Source of the DNA: Trichomonas vaginalis G3
Lineage: Eukaryota; Parabasalia; Trichomonadida; Trichomonadidae
DNA: 64,000 bases
Assembly (NCBI RefSeq): GCF_026262505.1
Contig: NC_067203.1
Location: 26,889,411-26,953,410, forward strand
Direction: 5' to 3'
Part shown: one piece after another, positions 9,404 to 19,880 of the stretch
Position numbering within the stretch: the stretch's first letter is position 1
Layout: each line of letters opens with the position of its first letter
The notes under the pieces: generated by a model
Seen by the model: the letters and a program-made list of their open reading frames with translations, nothing else
The model's database searches: none
Told to the model about the DNA's origin: nothing
Program-made: the position numbers and the translations under genes

Positions 9404-9816
9404 ATGGGTTTATTTGGCGCATTAGCAGGAGTTGCATCCAGATTTTTGCCCGCAGTGGGAACAATAGCCAGAGGTGTATTTGGAGTTGGAAGGAAGATTT
9501 TGAGTACATTAGGTATACTTAAAGAGAAAGCACAACCTATTATACAAACTGTACAGAAAGGTTGGGATGTAGCACGAGATGCAGCAAATCTTATTCCAAA
9601 TCCTGAAACAAGAGGAAAAGTTCAAGGATGGATGGACAATGTAGGAAGACAAGCAGGAAACTATATAACAAAGCAAATGACTACTATAACCAAGCAGGAC
9701 ACTATATGGACCAAGGTGAAAGATTCTTTAACAGAGGATATAACCATGCACAACAGTGGGTAAACAATAACCAACCGCAACCACCTCAAACGTGGGAATG
9801 TAAAGTTTTTTACTGA
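9404..9816 (+). pseudogene. MGLFGALAG-type amphipathic protein, left-arm copy; broken
   Basis: A Gly/Ala/Val-rich N-terminus (MGLFGALAGVASRFLPAVG) is followed by a helical region (KAQPIIQTVQKGWDVARDAA) and a Gln/Asn/Tyr-rich tail. Like the 80-aa protein it resembles short membrane-active capsid proteins. The next gene begins after a short spacer with the motif TACTGAGATGAAATGA. Confidence 0.65.
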
Positions 9817-9822
9817 GATGAA

Positions 9823-9985
9823 ATGAACAATACAGCATTGAGACAAATGGGTTCAAGATGGATTTGTCGACTTCCAGCAGTTACACAACGTGTTTGTCAA
9901 GTTCTTCCTATAACCTCAGGAAGTTTTAGACCGACTTAAAAAACAACAACAACCAGTTGAAAACAAACAAAAAATTTTTTACTGA
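9823..9985 (+). pseudogene. Small basic Maverick protein (~54 aa), left-arm copy
   Basis: Begins MNNTALRQMGSRWICRLPAV and ends in a Lys/Gln-rich tail. It lies between the amphipathic-protein gene and the next gene with the same stop/start spacer (TACTGAGATGAAATGA) on both sides. Function unknown. Counterparts are at 27396-27561 and 56310-56472. Confidence 0.5.
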
Positions 9986-9991
9986 GATGAA

Positions 9992-10574
9992 ATGACGAGA
10001 GAAGTTGAAACGGTAGATTTGACACCACAAACAAAAAGTTCAGAACCATTGTCAAAACCTGTCAAAGAACTTACCGATGAGAGAAAAATTCAATAATAGA
10101 AAGTGCCAGGTCTGGAAATACAACCCTAACTACAAAGTCACTTTTCATAGAAATGGAACGGCTAGTATCTCAAAAAAGAAACAGACTCTCACAAATAAAA
10201 TATTGAAGTCTGAAGGAGCTTTCGAGACAACAGATGGAAAAGTTTACTTCACTGACCAACAGTTCATTATAGAACATCTCATTGACTTAGAGTCGAAATA
10301 TTCTAAACTTTACAACAAACACAAAAAGTTGAAAGGAAAACAAAAACAAATGGCATATGATATTTATGAAGATGTTGACGACACAACTGTTCCTGCAAGT
10401 AGGGTAAAGTCAGAGGAACCGATAGAAGAAGAGAAACCAAAAACTGAAGAAAAAACAAAAACTGAAGATAAACCAAAACCAAAGTTTAGTTTGGAAACTA
10501 AACCAAGTCAACCTTCATTAGCTGGTATGGGTTGGCGTCAAAGACTTATGGCAGCAGGTGGTTATGTAAAGTAA
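9992..10574 (+). pseudogene. ~190-aa Maverick protein, left-arm copy; broken
   Basis: Contains a conserved core (VTFHRNGTASISKK, FETTDGKVYFTDQQFIIEHL), then a coiled-coil-like Lys-rich stretch, a Pro/Glu/Lys tail and a C-terminus GMGWRQRLMAAGGYVK. It sits just upstream of the polymerase gene in all copies. Function unknown. Confidence 0.65.
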
Positions 10575-10605
10575 AGAAAAAAATATTTTTTTTCTTTTTA
10601 TAAAA
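10575..10605 (+). promoter_or_regulatory. Promoter-like AT block before the polymerase gene
   Basis: AAATATTTTTTT followed by a T-run and TATAAAAATG. The same arrangement precedes the polymerase at 26784-26812 and 55693-55722 and the helicase at 16640-16669 and 45230-45255, so it is probably a shared element promoter. This is inferred from recurrence only. Confidence 0.5.
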
Positions 10606-12768
10606 ATGCCCCCATATAGAATGGATAGAAAGTCTGCTAGAATAAAAAGCAGAGTTGCAAAGATTGGTTGGAGAGTTTCGAAGAAAGTTTAAATATAGGA
10701 AGGGAAGACCCATAAAAGTCTATGACAAAACTGGCTGGTCTGCCTACGAAATGGATTTGAAACAGCACGTGCCAATTATCCAAACAGACTAGAGAGGTTA
10801 GAAGAAGAACGTCTTATGGACATGCCTTTCGATGTTAGTGACCTCAAGTTGAAGGACGACGGCTTTGCCAGATTCTACTGGAAACATGACGAACATTGCA
10901 TCCTTTGAGAAGGAAAAAAGGTAGTGCAGAGATGGTCATGCTCCCTGGAAAGAACAAATATGCATATGAAAAGTATCGTGAAGTTAGAAGTCAAATTACA
11001 TCTGGTCGAACCTTTACAGTAAACTTGACGAAGGAAAGAACAAAGAAGGCTTCATGGAGTACTTGCTGCCATACAAGACGGAAATAAGGGACACAATCTC
11101 AGATTGACATAACGGATTTGGATGGTCACATTTATATGCAAATGGCAATGTAACAACAGCCGCAAAACTTCTTGACGCTTTCAAGACTACAAAGAGAGAA
11201 CAAATGGTTGACTCCGACTCAGACATTTTGAATGCAATTGAAGGAATTGCAAGTGTCAAGTTCGAATGGTACCAACTAACCCTCAAGCAGTCAGACAACA
11301 TGCTGGATACTTCCCGTTCATAAATAAGTCTGACATTGACTTGACAAGGTTATGGAATTTACAATTCAATTGAAACAATTGTCAATGAACTTGCATTCTT
11401 ACATGTCTCAGGAACTTCTGGTCTTGTTACAGATAGAAGATGAAGTATCTTGAGTCATGTGTGAAGACAAGGTACATTCTCAGAGGTCAATTGGCAAAAA
11501 TTGCACCGTTGGCAAATGTCAATATCCGAGTTAACATACCTACAGCTACGGTTCTTCACATGACGACTATGTTGTTGAGTTCAATTTACCATGGTTGAAG
11601 ATTGCAATTGTCACACCCCACTTCATGTTGAACGAAAGTCTTACAAACCCATTGTTCGGAAAAGGCAAGTGCAACATTGTCAAGCTGTAAACATTCTTTT
11701 CGAGAAAGGNNNNNNNNNNNNNNNNNNNNNNNNNTTTGTTGGACCCAATTCCAGATGACAAGCCTGACAGAAACTTTTTGTACCAAAAGACGAAACAAAC
11801 TTTTCACTGTTAGCAGAACCAAAAGTTTGTTCCGACAAAGTTCTAGTACAAAAGAAGTACACAATTCCAAAAGGAGTTGGATTGTTCGGATACCAACCTG
11901 AACCAGAAGAACTTCCAATGAGGTTGCAAGAACTTCAAGATGCTATAACAAACTTCCCATTGAGACATCCAATTGACGTCAAATTGTATTGGAGAGCATC
12001 TGAGTTAGGTCAGAAGGTTTTATATGAAACAGGTTGCTTCGACGATGTTTATGAGATAACAGGAGAAGTTTCTCAGAAGATAAGAGACTCACTTGAAATT
12101 TCCACAAACTGGACCAATTGGTTGCGACAAGTTCGACTCAGATGAAAAGATATACTATGTCGACCTTAACGCTGCATACATGAGGTTTGTCCAATATATT
12201 CCACTGGAATTCCAAACGAAGATGGTTGAGTTCCCGGAAGGAACTATACAGTTGGAAAAGTCATACAACAACTGTATGATATTAGGAAAGCTTCAAACCC
12301 CAAACTTGCAATGACACTCAAATTGCTTATGAATTCGACATGGGGATATTCCATTAAGAAACCTCAAGAGATGAAGAGTAAACATTATGAGAAGGTCGAC
12401 AACTTTGTTGAAAGGTTTTCTCCTTTTGTTTTGAAGTACGAATTCCCTCAAGGTCAAAGTGGCTTAGTAACCACATTAAAACCTATTGTCGAACATTGGT
12501 CTTACCCTCAGTTCGCAAAGGCAGTCCTTGACAACTACAACAAATTCTTCTCCGAAGTCAAATCCAAGTGAAGGTTTACTATGAGAACATTGACGCACTC
12601 ATGACGAACGAAGAAGGGTACAACAAACTCATTGAAATGGGTTTAGTCGGTGAGAAGATGGGTCAATTCAAATTGGACAAAATTTTCACCGAAGTTCATG
12701 TCTCTCCAAAGCGTAAGTATGGGGCATACTTGAAGACGGCACAGAAATAAAACATTGCATGAATAAAA
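10606..12768 (+). pseudogene. Type-B DNA polymerase, left-arm copy; broken
   Basis: Same gene as the copies at 24630-26783 and 53541-55692: N-terminus MPPYRMDRKSARIK, polymerase motif A region YYVDLNAAYMRFVQYI, motif B region LKLLMNSTWGYS and motif C region YENIDALMT. This is the most damaged of the three copies and it contains the assembly gap. Confidence 0.8.
11710..11734. other. Run of 25 N (assembly gap)
   Basis: Undetermined bases inside the left-arm polymerase copy. The surrounding 2 kb is also poorer in quality than the matching stretch of the other copies, which suggests low coverage. Confidence 0.95.
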
Positions 12769-12792
12769 AATTTTTATTCGAATTAAATTAAA

Positions 12793-13060
12793 ATGTGGGG
12801 AATTCTTGGAACGGAAAGGCTTATTTACTTGAGGAACAGGTAAAGGTGGTGGGAGGTGGAGGTGTGGCAACCAGTCATTTTATATTCCTTTCTAGCTATT
12901 CCGTTTAATTTCATGGTCGCCATCGGATCTTTGAATTCGACAGGTCGAGTTACACCATTCTTGTCTCAAACTCATATAATAACCTGTTTGTCTGTAATTT
13001 CGTCGACTATGGCACGAGACACGAACATGACCAAACGGACAAAAAGTGTCATTTCGGATG
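12793..13060 (-). pseudogene. Pro-rich-tail Maverick protein, left-arm copy; broken
   Basis: Minus-strand counterpart of 53247-53518: a core with VIYEFETKNGVTRPVRFK-like sequence in the reference copy and a C-terminal run of Pro ending PVPQVNKPF. Function unknown. Confidence 0.5.
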
Positions 13061-13262
13061 TCCGCAATCGCATTCGAGCACTTCGAAGCGTTAGTCAAGG
13101 GAGGTGTCTGGTGCAAGGCAATCATGAACTCTACGAGCATACTCTCATGCTGGAGGACAATCGTCTGGATGCATCTACCAACTTGGGACGACTTACGCAC
13201 TGGGATAACGAAAGAGCCCAATTCAAAGGTCGGGAAGCTAATTGCAAATTACCCTTAATTTA
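13046..13262 (+). pseudogene. 91-aa Maverick protein, left-arm copy; broken
   Basis: Counterpart of 52978-53253 (starts MSFRM, then IAFEHFE). Divergently transcribed from, and slightly overlapping, the Pro-rich-tail gene. Function unknown. Confidence 0.5.
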
Positions 13263-13324
13263 ACATACTTTCCAAATAAACACCTAAATTTACTGGGGTT
13301 TCCCCTAAATAAAATTTTTTTACT

Positions 13325-14028
13325 TTAGAACCACTCGAGGTTCTCCTTACGGTTGTTGAGCTTGTCCACCGTCAATGTGTCTGACCTTCGTCTTCTTGCT
13401 GGATTTGGAACCCATTGAATTGCGACAAGCTTGCCCATGGAGATTGAACCGCGATTTCGAAGGTTAAGGTTCAAGTGTCCCAAGTTGTTGAGGACTGGGG
13501 TAAGAACCTTTGCCTGTCTCCTTGTTGCGGATTTGGTATGGTAGGGTTGGGAAATTTCGTAACCGTCATCGCAACAAGGGTTGCCCAAACTTCCTCTTCT
13601 TCGTGTTTCTTTCTTCTCATCTTCTTCTCTTCTTCTTCGTGTTCTTTCTTCTCTTCTTCCTCGCAATTCCTTCTTCAATTCTGTGTTCACGAATTACGGT
13701 GTTGCATGTTCTGTCCTTTTCCGAGTACCTTCCAGATGGCGTCTATCTCTTCGAAGAAACGGTAGATGAGTCTGGCAAGGTCTCGGTTCTCTCTCGCGTA
13801 ATGGCAAGGTTTCCGTGAAATCGTTCAGGCATTTCTCATTGGAAGCTTGGTTCATGAGGACATCGGCTTTGAGATTGGTCATTCTTGTCATAAGACTACT
13901 TTGGAGAGTCTTAATGGGTGTTTGTCAGATGAGCTTTCAAATTCATATTTGAAGTTGAAACTGGGCGCTTGTCTGGCAACCTTGAAAGGACATTCCATTG
14001 AGTTTGGCTTCGGTGCTTGTTCGGACAT
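13325..14028 (-). pseudogene. Coiled-coil plus HNH_3 nuclease, left-arm copy; broken
   Basis: Same gene as 52239-52928; the C-terminal VDKLNNRKENLEWF signature is visible. Details are given for the copy in element B. Confidence 0.65.
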
Positions 14029-14059
14029 CGAAAAATGAAGTGGTTTGAGAATGGCGGTT

Positions 14060-14642
14060 TTACTTCAAAAAGCTTGTTATGACAGTTATGTCATACAACA
14101 AGTTTAAAATAATTCTTGTTCTTCTTCTGAACGTTTGTTGTCTCTCTTCGATAAAAGTTTCGAACATGGAACCAAAAAACGTTTTTTGAGGACCGAAAGA
14201 GTTCAGGCAAACGTTCATATTCCGGATATGTTGGGAGCAGTTCGAAACATCTGAGCTGACTTTCGGACAAAATTGGGACAATGTCAACAAATTCATCTTT
14301 GGTCGACTGCCTTGAAGGTAAGTCCCTTACATGTAAGTAGCTTCTGGTAAAGTCTTCTCATTTCTGCTAACTTTTGGAGTATAGCTTCGTAGTTTAGAAG
14401 TTTTAATTTAATTGTCTTATTCCACTCTTGAACTCTCAAACGGTAACGTATCCATGAGGTCAAGAGTAGCTTTGGTACTTTAGTGGAGCTATCTGTTCCT
14501 TGACCCTGCAATTTTGGTTGCAATTGTGGATTTGAGCTCCTTCAAGTTCGCCGTCTATGTCGTTCTCAACGTCTTCAACCATGGCTTGAAACTCTTCATC
14601 GGTCCATTGAAGATTGGTGTGGGACGATTTAACTTGCTTCAT
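14060..14642 (-). pseudogene. 194-aa coiled-coil protein, left-arm copy; broken
   Basis: Counterpart of 51623-52207, with NLQWTDEEFQAMVEDVENDI near the N-terminus. Function unknown. Confidence 0.65.
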
Positions 14643-14682
14643 TCAAAAAATTGAAAAAATGTTTTTACTCAAACGTTAAGGT

Positions 14683-14994
14683 TGACGAAACTGGTTGGAT
14701 GTCGCCTTCCACAGTTATGTAGAACGGCTGGACCCGAAGAAGTGAAGGAGAGACTGAATGCCAATTTCATATGGGGTGGGGGTTCTCCTTGTTTGTTTTT
14801 TTATCCAAGGACGTTTGTTTAGGACTTAACAAGAGTTCTCTTTTGGCGTCTTTATGCGCTCGAAAAGGGTCGTTTGGTATTTGAATTGGAATTCCAGTCG
14901 AAGTCTCGAGTTCTAAGTGCCAGCCCTTTCCGAAATAGCTCGGTGAACTTGACCTTGGGCTTCATTACCCTGCGCAAGTACTGCTTAACAACTT
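14683..14994 (-). pseudogene. 121-aa protein fragment at the inner edge of the left arm
   Basis: Counterpart of 51216-51581. The inverted arm stops inside this gene, where it meets the single-copy centre. Confidence 0.55.
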
Positions 14995-14995
14995 A

Positions 14996-15249
14996 AATAT
15001 TGTATTATAAACTTACCTTTAGAAATATCGGTCAGTTTTGTTGTTATATTTTTGTCAACGTCAAGAACTTTCACCATTTCAGTTATACCAACTTTCTTTG
15101 CTTTATGAAAATATTTTGGTTCAGCAAATATTGCTATTCTATAACATTTTCCATTGTTTGTGTAAAGAACTATTCTGTCAATGAACTTGTACTGTTTGTG
15201 TGTGTAAACTTTGTTTGCTTCAATTCGAAGAGATACTCAATACGTCCAT
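14996..15249 (-). pseudogene. Small Maverick gene next to the capsid block, copy in A; broken
   Basis: Corresponds to 43277-43583 in element B (core around ITEMVKVLEADKNIT in the B copy). It marks where the single-copy centre of element A begins. Function unknown. Confidence 0.45.
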
Positions 15250-15267
15250 CTTTTTATTCTAAGTAAA

Positions 15268-15844
15268 ATGTCATTTCCGAAAAATAGAAGCGTAAGTGTT
15301 TCAAAAGGTTTAATGGCGGTGGCAGATGTGAAGTTAAATTCACCAACTCAAACAAACAGTCAAAGTGTTGTTGTCAATGTCAAAGAAAGAGATGTTGAAG
15401 TGGGGAAACCATACGAGACGAAGATGGTATAACAATAGTTCCTGTAAAAGAACAACCAACATATCCTGAAGTTAGCAGAGACTTAAGTTCTGTTGCAGAT
15501 ATTCGAAACGACTACAACAACTTAAAGACAAACTTAAAACTCAGGAGAAGATTTGTCAAGCTTTGGGTATAATGTTAAACTTGGTGAACACAACCCTGTA
15601 AAAGTGAACTCATATGTCATCGCACCTCATGAATTTTGAAAGAACTATTGAAACTTTTGACAGAGGCAGACGATATAAACATCAAGAAATAGAACCCGAC
15701 ATTGCTTGCTGTGGTGTTTCATATAATGTCATTGACAAGATATACGTTATGAAAGGAGGTGAAACGTTGAACTTAAAATATAGTTTCCCAGACGTCATAA
15801 AAATATTTGACGACCACAACATTTCATTAAAATTTACTTGCTAA
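15268..15844 (+). pseudogene. 193-aa Maverick protein, copy in A; broken
   Basis: Counterpart of the whole frame at 43602-44183: begins MSFPKNRSVSVSKGLMAVAD and ends with a conserved DKIYVMKGGETLNLKYSF region. Function unknown; it lies upstream of the penton gene in both elements. Confidence 0.65.
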
Positions 15845-15848
15845 GTAA

Positions 15849-16638
15849 ATGGCAGAAGACATAGTGGTTTATACTATTACGACTAAAAACCCTGAGTCAT
15901 ATAATTCTATAACAACAAACTTACAAAGTCCTCAAGGACGATATTGTAAACTAACTTAAACACGATGACGACTAAAGCCTGTTTTGCTCTTTTGACACCA
16001 GAAGACTTTGTTGTTGTGAATGGTAAAAAATACTTCTTTGAAGATACTTACTCAGATATACCACCAACAGGTTTTGTTGACTTATTTAATACTTTAAGGA
16101 CGGATGTAACATGTGCTGCAACTAGAGCAGGTTTCATTATGTTTGGATGTCCGACTGAGTTTACTATAAACAATATGAGCTATAATACAAAACTTATTTC
16201 TGGTTTTTACTACCAACAGTTTCCTATAACAGGAAAAGGTGTCATACAAGGAATGTCTATTCCATTGACATTAAGCACACCAATTTATATATTGTTTCAA
16301 ACTTAGGTTCAAAGTGTTATTCGAATGTCGACAGAAACTACTATGACCAAAAGATACTATGCGTATAAACAACACTTTCTCTGCTGGTTTGCCTATTGTT
16401 CATTCGAATGCAGAATTTTCAGCTTAGTGAACTCAAACACTTTGGCATAACGTTAACATTAGTTGACGCAAACTTTGTTCCTGTAAAACTTTTATGTCCT
16501 ATGTATTTGTCAATGACGGCAGAAAGTTTCGAATTGGAAGATGCAACTGGTGAAAGTATTGTATTACAAGAACAACTTCAACAACAAATAGCTCAAGAAC
16601 AACAAATGCAACAAATGGAACAACAAAGTCAAGAATAA
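15849..16638 (+). pseudogene. Probable penton/minor capsid protein, copy in A; broken
   Basis: Same gene as 44431-45228. Shared landmarks are MAEDI at the start, GYFVDLFNTL-like and FIMFGCPTEFTINNMSYNTK in the middle, and a Gln-rich tail. Confidence 0.65.
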
Positions 16639-16639
16639 A

Positions 16640-16669
16640 AAAATAATATTTTTTTTTATTTTTATAAAA
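16640..16669 (+). promoter_or_regulatory. Promoter-like AT block before the helicase gene
   Basis: An AATATTTTTTTTT run then TTTTTATAAAAATG, matching the block before the polymerase genes and before the helicase in element B (45230-45255). Confidence 0.5.
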
Positions 16670-17904
16670 ATGTACAGAATAGATGTTTCAGATTTTTATG
16701 ACTTCCAAGCATTCAGAAATATGTGTCCATTTAGAGACTATAACAAAGCAGTCGAGAATTTGAAACGTTTAGTCATTTATGTTGACTCTGCCCCAGAATG
16801 TTATGTCATGAAAGAATGGGATGTTGTCTTTAACAAACCAAGAGCAACCATAGTTTCAGAACAAGAATGTAGACAGAAACTTAAGAAAATAAAAGTCGTA
16901 CAAGTTGGTATGAAGATGTTAGATGCTTGGGATATCTTATTGTCAAAGTTAGAAGATTTTTCAGTTCGAGGTATAAAGTTTTATACACCTTCTCCAAACT
17001 TCTATTCTATCTTCACTGGATATAAATACGAACAAGTAGAATGGAAAGAAAATATTATAGAAGCTTGGTTAGACCATGTCAAAGAAATTATATGCAATGG
17101 AAACGAAAGAGTCTATGAGTATATCTTATGTTGGTTTGCAAACATCTTACAACATCCAAGTGCTAAAAATGAAACTGCTCTCATCATAATTGGAAAACAA
17201 GGAACAGGTAAGAACACTTTCTTTACAGATATCTTATGCAAACTGTTAGAGGGCTATTCGAACCCGAATATGACAAACTTAGAAAACATCTGCGGTAATT
17301 TAACTCCTCAATAGAGAATATGAAACTTATAGTATGTAACGAACTTCAAAGTATAGATACAACAAAGGTTTTAAACTCAGATGCTTTGAAGAGTCTTATA
17401 ACAGACAAAGTTGGAGTTGTTGAAAGAAAATATAAAGACCAAAGAGTTTGTGAAAATGTTGCAAATTTCATTATGGTTTCAAACAACGCCGTTCCGATGA
17501 AGTTAGAAAGTTCTGACAGAAGATATGTAGTTGTCAGAACGTCAGATTCTCATATGCAAGATACAGAATATTTTGACGCTTTGTCAGAAACTTTGACATC
17601 TGACTTTTACAACCACTTGTTCTCATATTTTATGACATTAGATATTTCTAAGTTCAATCCAAGACAAATTCCACATACCGAAGAAAGACAAACATTGTTA
17701 GAAGCAAACAAGAGTGTTTATGAACTGTTTATAGATGAGACTAACTTTGAGTGTTTGGATGAAAGGTCATTGTACGATGAATATAAACAATATTGCCAAG
17801 AGTATGGTTATATGACAGCGTCTAAACGAACATTCTTGGCAAATGTCAAAAATCTTTTAGATGTTCAGAACGGCGTATATACAAAGAAAAATTTTTCTGA
17901 GTAA
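16670..17904 (+). pseudogene. SF3 (D5-like) helicase, copy in A; broken
   Basis: Contains Walker A IIIGKQGTGKNTFF, a Walker B-like KLIVCNEL, sensor-type FIMVSNNAVPM and the SSDRRYVVV arginine-finger region, in the order found in superfamily 3 helicases of D5/parvovirus type. These unwind DNA at replication forks. It sits between the penton and the 139-aa gene and is preceded by the shared promoter-like block. The companion copy is 45256-46487. Confidence 0.8.
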
Positions 17905-17939
17905 ATTTTAAAAAAATATTTTTTTATCCGATAGAAAAG

Positions 17940-18359
17940 ATGGCAAAATTCATCTCAGTAAACAAGTACATGACAGAAGTCAAAGAAGAACTAGACCCAT
18001 TCGCATATTTGAATGTTTACTTCTACCATTTTGAAAAGTCTACATTTGACAAAGTTTGGAACATCGAACCAGTTAAGTTTGCTATTGTGACTAAAAATGG
18101 TGCGAAATTTGAAGACTTAGACATTGACGGTATGTTGACAGTCAAAGAAAATTTTGACAGAAAGTTCTCAAAACTCGAAGAAGGCAAAGCATACAAACTT
18201 GTTATACCTTATGAACCAAAGAAAGCAGACGACTATGAATATTATGAGTCTAAGATAGTTGAAGTTCAAGGTAAATTGGGTAAAAAGATTTTAGAGTCTA
18301 AGCCAGTGTTTGCTCCTAAAGAGGAAGAGAACATTGACATTGACCCAGAAATGTTCTAA
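17940..18359 (+). CDS. 139-aa protein with acidic Phe-ending tail (possible ssDNA-binding protein)
   Basis: A small protein starting MAKFISVNKYMTEVKEELD, with a Lys/Tyr/Glu-rich middle (YKLVIPYEPKKADDYEYYE) and an acidic C-terminal tail EEENIDIDPEMF. A short acidic tail ending in Phe is typical of bacterial and phage single-strand DNA-binding proteins, and the gene lies directly after the helicase. No OB-fold could be shown by eye, so the role is an inference. It is whole in this element. Confidence 0.5.
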   Translation: MAKFISVNKYMTEVKEELDPFAYLNVYFYHFEKSTFDKVWNIEPVKFAIVTKNGAKFEDLDIDGMLTVKENFDRKFSKLEEGKAYKLVIPYEPKKADDYEYYESKIVEVQGKLGKKILESKPVFAPKEEENIDIDPEMF

Positions 18360-18375
18360 AAATAAAATTTTATTT

Positions 18376-18825
18376 TTACATGTCAAATTCTTCTCTGGAA
18401 TTGGCTCTGGTTCTTTCTTCTCTTCTTCTACTTTCTTTTCTTTCTTCTCTCTCTTCTTCTTCTTCTCTGGTGGAGTTATGTCAAATTCTCAGAACCATAT
18501 TTATGTAAAAGTTCTTTGTCCTTTAATAGCTCTTCTATTCTGTTTCTATTTCATCTTCAAGAACAGCGCATGTGTCTTCTTTGCATTCTAAGAACTTTTG
18601 TTGGACTTCATCTCTCCAAGAGGCGTCATCTCTGTCAACAAGTCTGTCATTGACAAACTTAAAGACTTCTCTGCCTAATGTTTTATGGTTCTTGTCATAT
18701 TCCCAGAAACAGAACTTTAGAACAAATTCACCTTTCTTGTTTACACTATGTAAGATTTTATGGTCGACAGATGTTTTGCTGTCGAAAAGTTTGTCTCGAA
18801 TATAGATAGCGAAATCGCTAGACAT
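18376..18825 (-). pseudogene. ~150-aa Maverick protein with Lys/Glu tail, copy in A
   Basis: N-terminus MSSDFAIYIRDKLFDSKTSV, a conserved middle (FCFWEYDKNHKTL, VNDRLVDRDDASW), and a long Lys/Glu/Pro-rich C-terminal tail encoded in the CTTCTT-rich stretch at 18415-18475. Convergent with the 139-aa gene. It may be interrupted. Function unknown. Confidence 0.5.
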
Positions 18826-18861
18826 TTTCAAAAAGATAAAAATTTTAATTTTTCTAAAAAT

Positions 18862-19736
18862 ATGTTAGAAAAAAAGTTTGCTGACATTGACAAGAAATTT
18901 GAGAATGTTTTAAATAAGAACAAGAGGAAGTTAGAAAATGCTCAGATAAAACCCATACATGACAAGTTCCTATTTGCTCAGAATGGTATAACAGGTCTAA
19001 TCGCACCACCTGGGTCGGGCAAGACTTTCACTTATCTTAAAATGGCTGCACAACAACAAGAACTAGATGAGAAGAACCCATTCTATGAGTTAGTAGTCAT
19101 TTGTAGTACTTCGGTCAATTTGACCAAACCGTCAATTCGTTCAAAGATATTATAAAGAAGTCTAAGTTAGTATGTATAAAGGATACTGAGTTGTTGGATT
19201 GGATAAAGAAGTACCAAAGAAGAGTTTTGAAGTACAATGCTATAAATGAGTATATAATTCTAAGTTTAAAGACCCAAATGAGGAAATGCAGAGAATATTA
19301 GAGAAGAAACACTTCAGAAACAAACAGAAAGAGATAGAATACATTTCGAAGAAATTGCAATCTTACGATTGGAAGACTTACCCTCATAGATGTCTTCTTA
19401 TCTTAGATGATTTCGCTCTCATCCTTTGTTAAAGAACAGAGAACAAGATATGTGTCGAATTCTTAAAAGCTCAGACACTTTAACATCTCTGTTGTCATTT
19501 GTGTACAGACAGCAAAGAGTTTAAGTAAGGATGTTAAAAGAATACTTACTGATATCATACTTTTCCCTGGATTGTCCGAAGACGATTTCATGGAACTTAT
19601 GAAAGAGTCCATGGCAGGTAAGTTTGACAGACATGAACTATGGGAGAAGTACAAAGTCATACAAGACCCTCATACTTCTTTCAGAATTCATATCTACGCA
19701 AACAAAGTTCAAATTGTAAAAAGTCAAGAAAAATAA
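18862..19736 (+). pseudogene. A32/FtsK-type packaging ATPase, copy in A; broken
   Basis: Walker A APPGSGKTFTYLK in the N-terminal third and the same overall order as the B copy at 47470-48340. In Polintons and related viruses this ATPase pumps DNA into the capsid. Confidence 0.8.
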
Positions 19737-19826
19737 ATGGTTCATTTACTCTGCTTGTTTGAAGTTGTCAAAATACTCTGTTATTTTTCACGATTTTCAT
19801 ACGGAATTCAGCAAAAATAATGTTTA

Positions 19827-19872
19827 GGGTAGAAGGTTAGATCTAACCTGTTTTCTAACCTCTTTTCTACCC
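19827..19872. repeat. Intergenic GGTTAG hairpin repeat
   Basis: GGTTAGATCTAACC core with flanking GGGTAGAA and TTCTACCC arms, between the convergent ends of the ATPase and the 304-aa gene. Same family as the repeats at 20881, 21040, 32720, 36512, 36658, 48554, 49607 and 49692. Confidence 0.75.
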
Positions 19873-19880
19873 CAGTTATT

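Larger units (their letters stand above)
4311..14994. repeat. Left inverted arm of Maverick A
   Basis: The gene order methyltransferase, 43 aa, 120 aa, 80 aa, 282-aa type, fibre, integrase, amphipathic protein, 54 aa, ~190 aa, polymerase, Pro-rich, 91 aa, HNH, coiled-coil, 121 aa is the mirror image of 22510-32950. The inner edge is at AAGTTGTTAAGCAG (reverse complement at about 14981-14994), inside the 121-aa gene. Similarity to the right arm is high except in the 282-aa-type and fibre genes. Confidence 0.9.
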
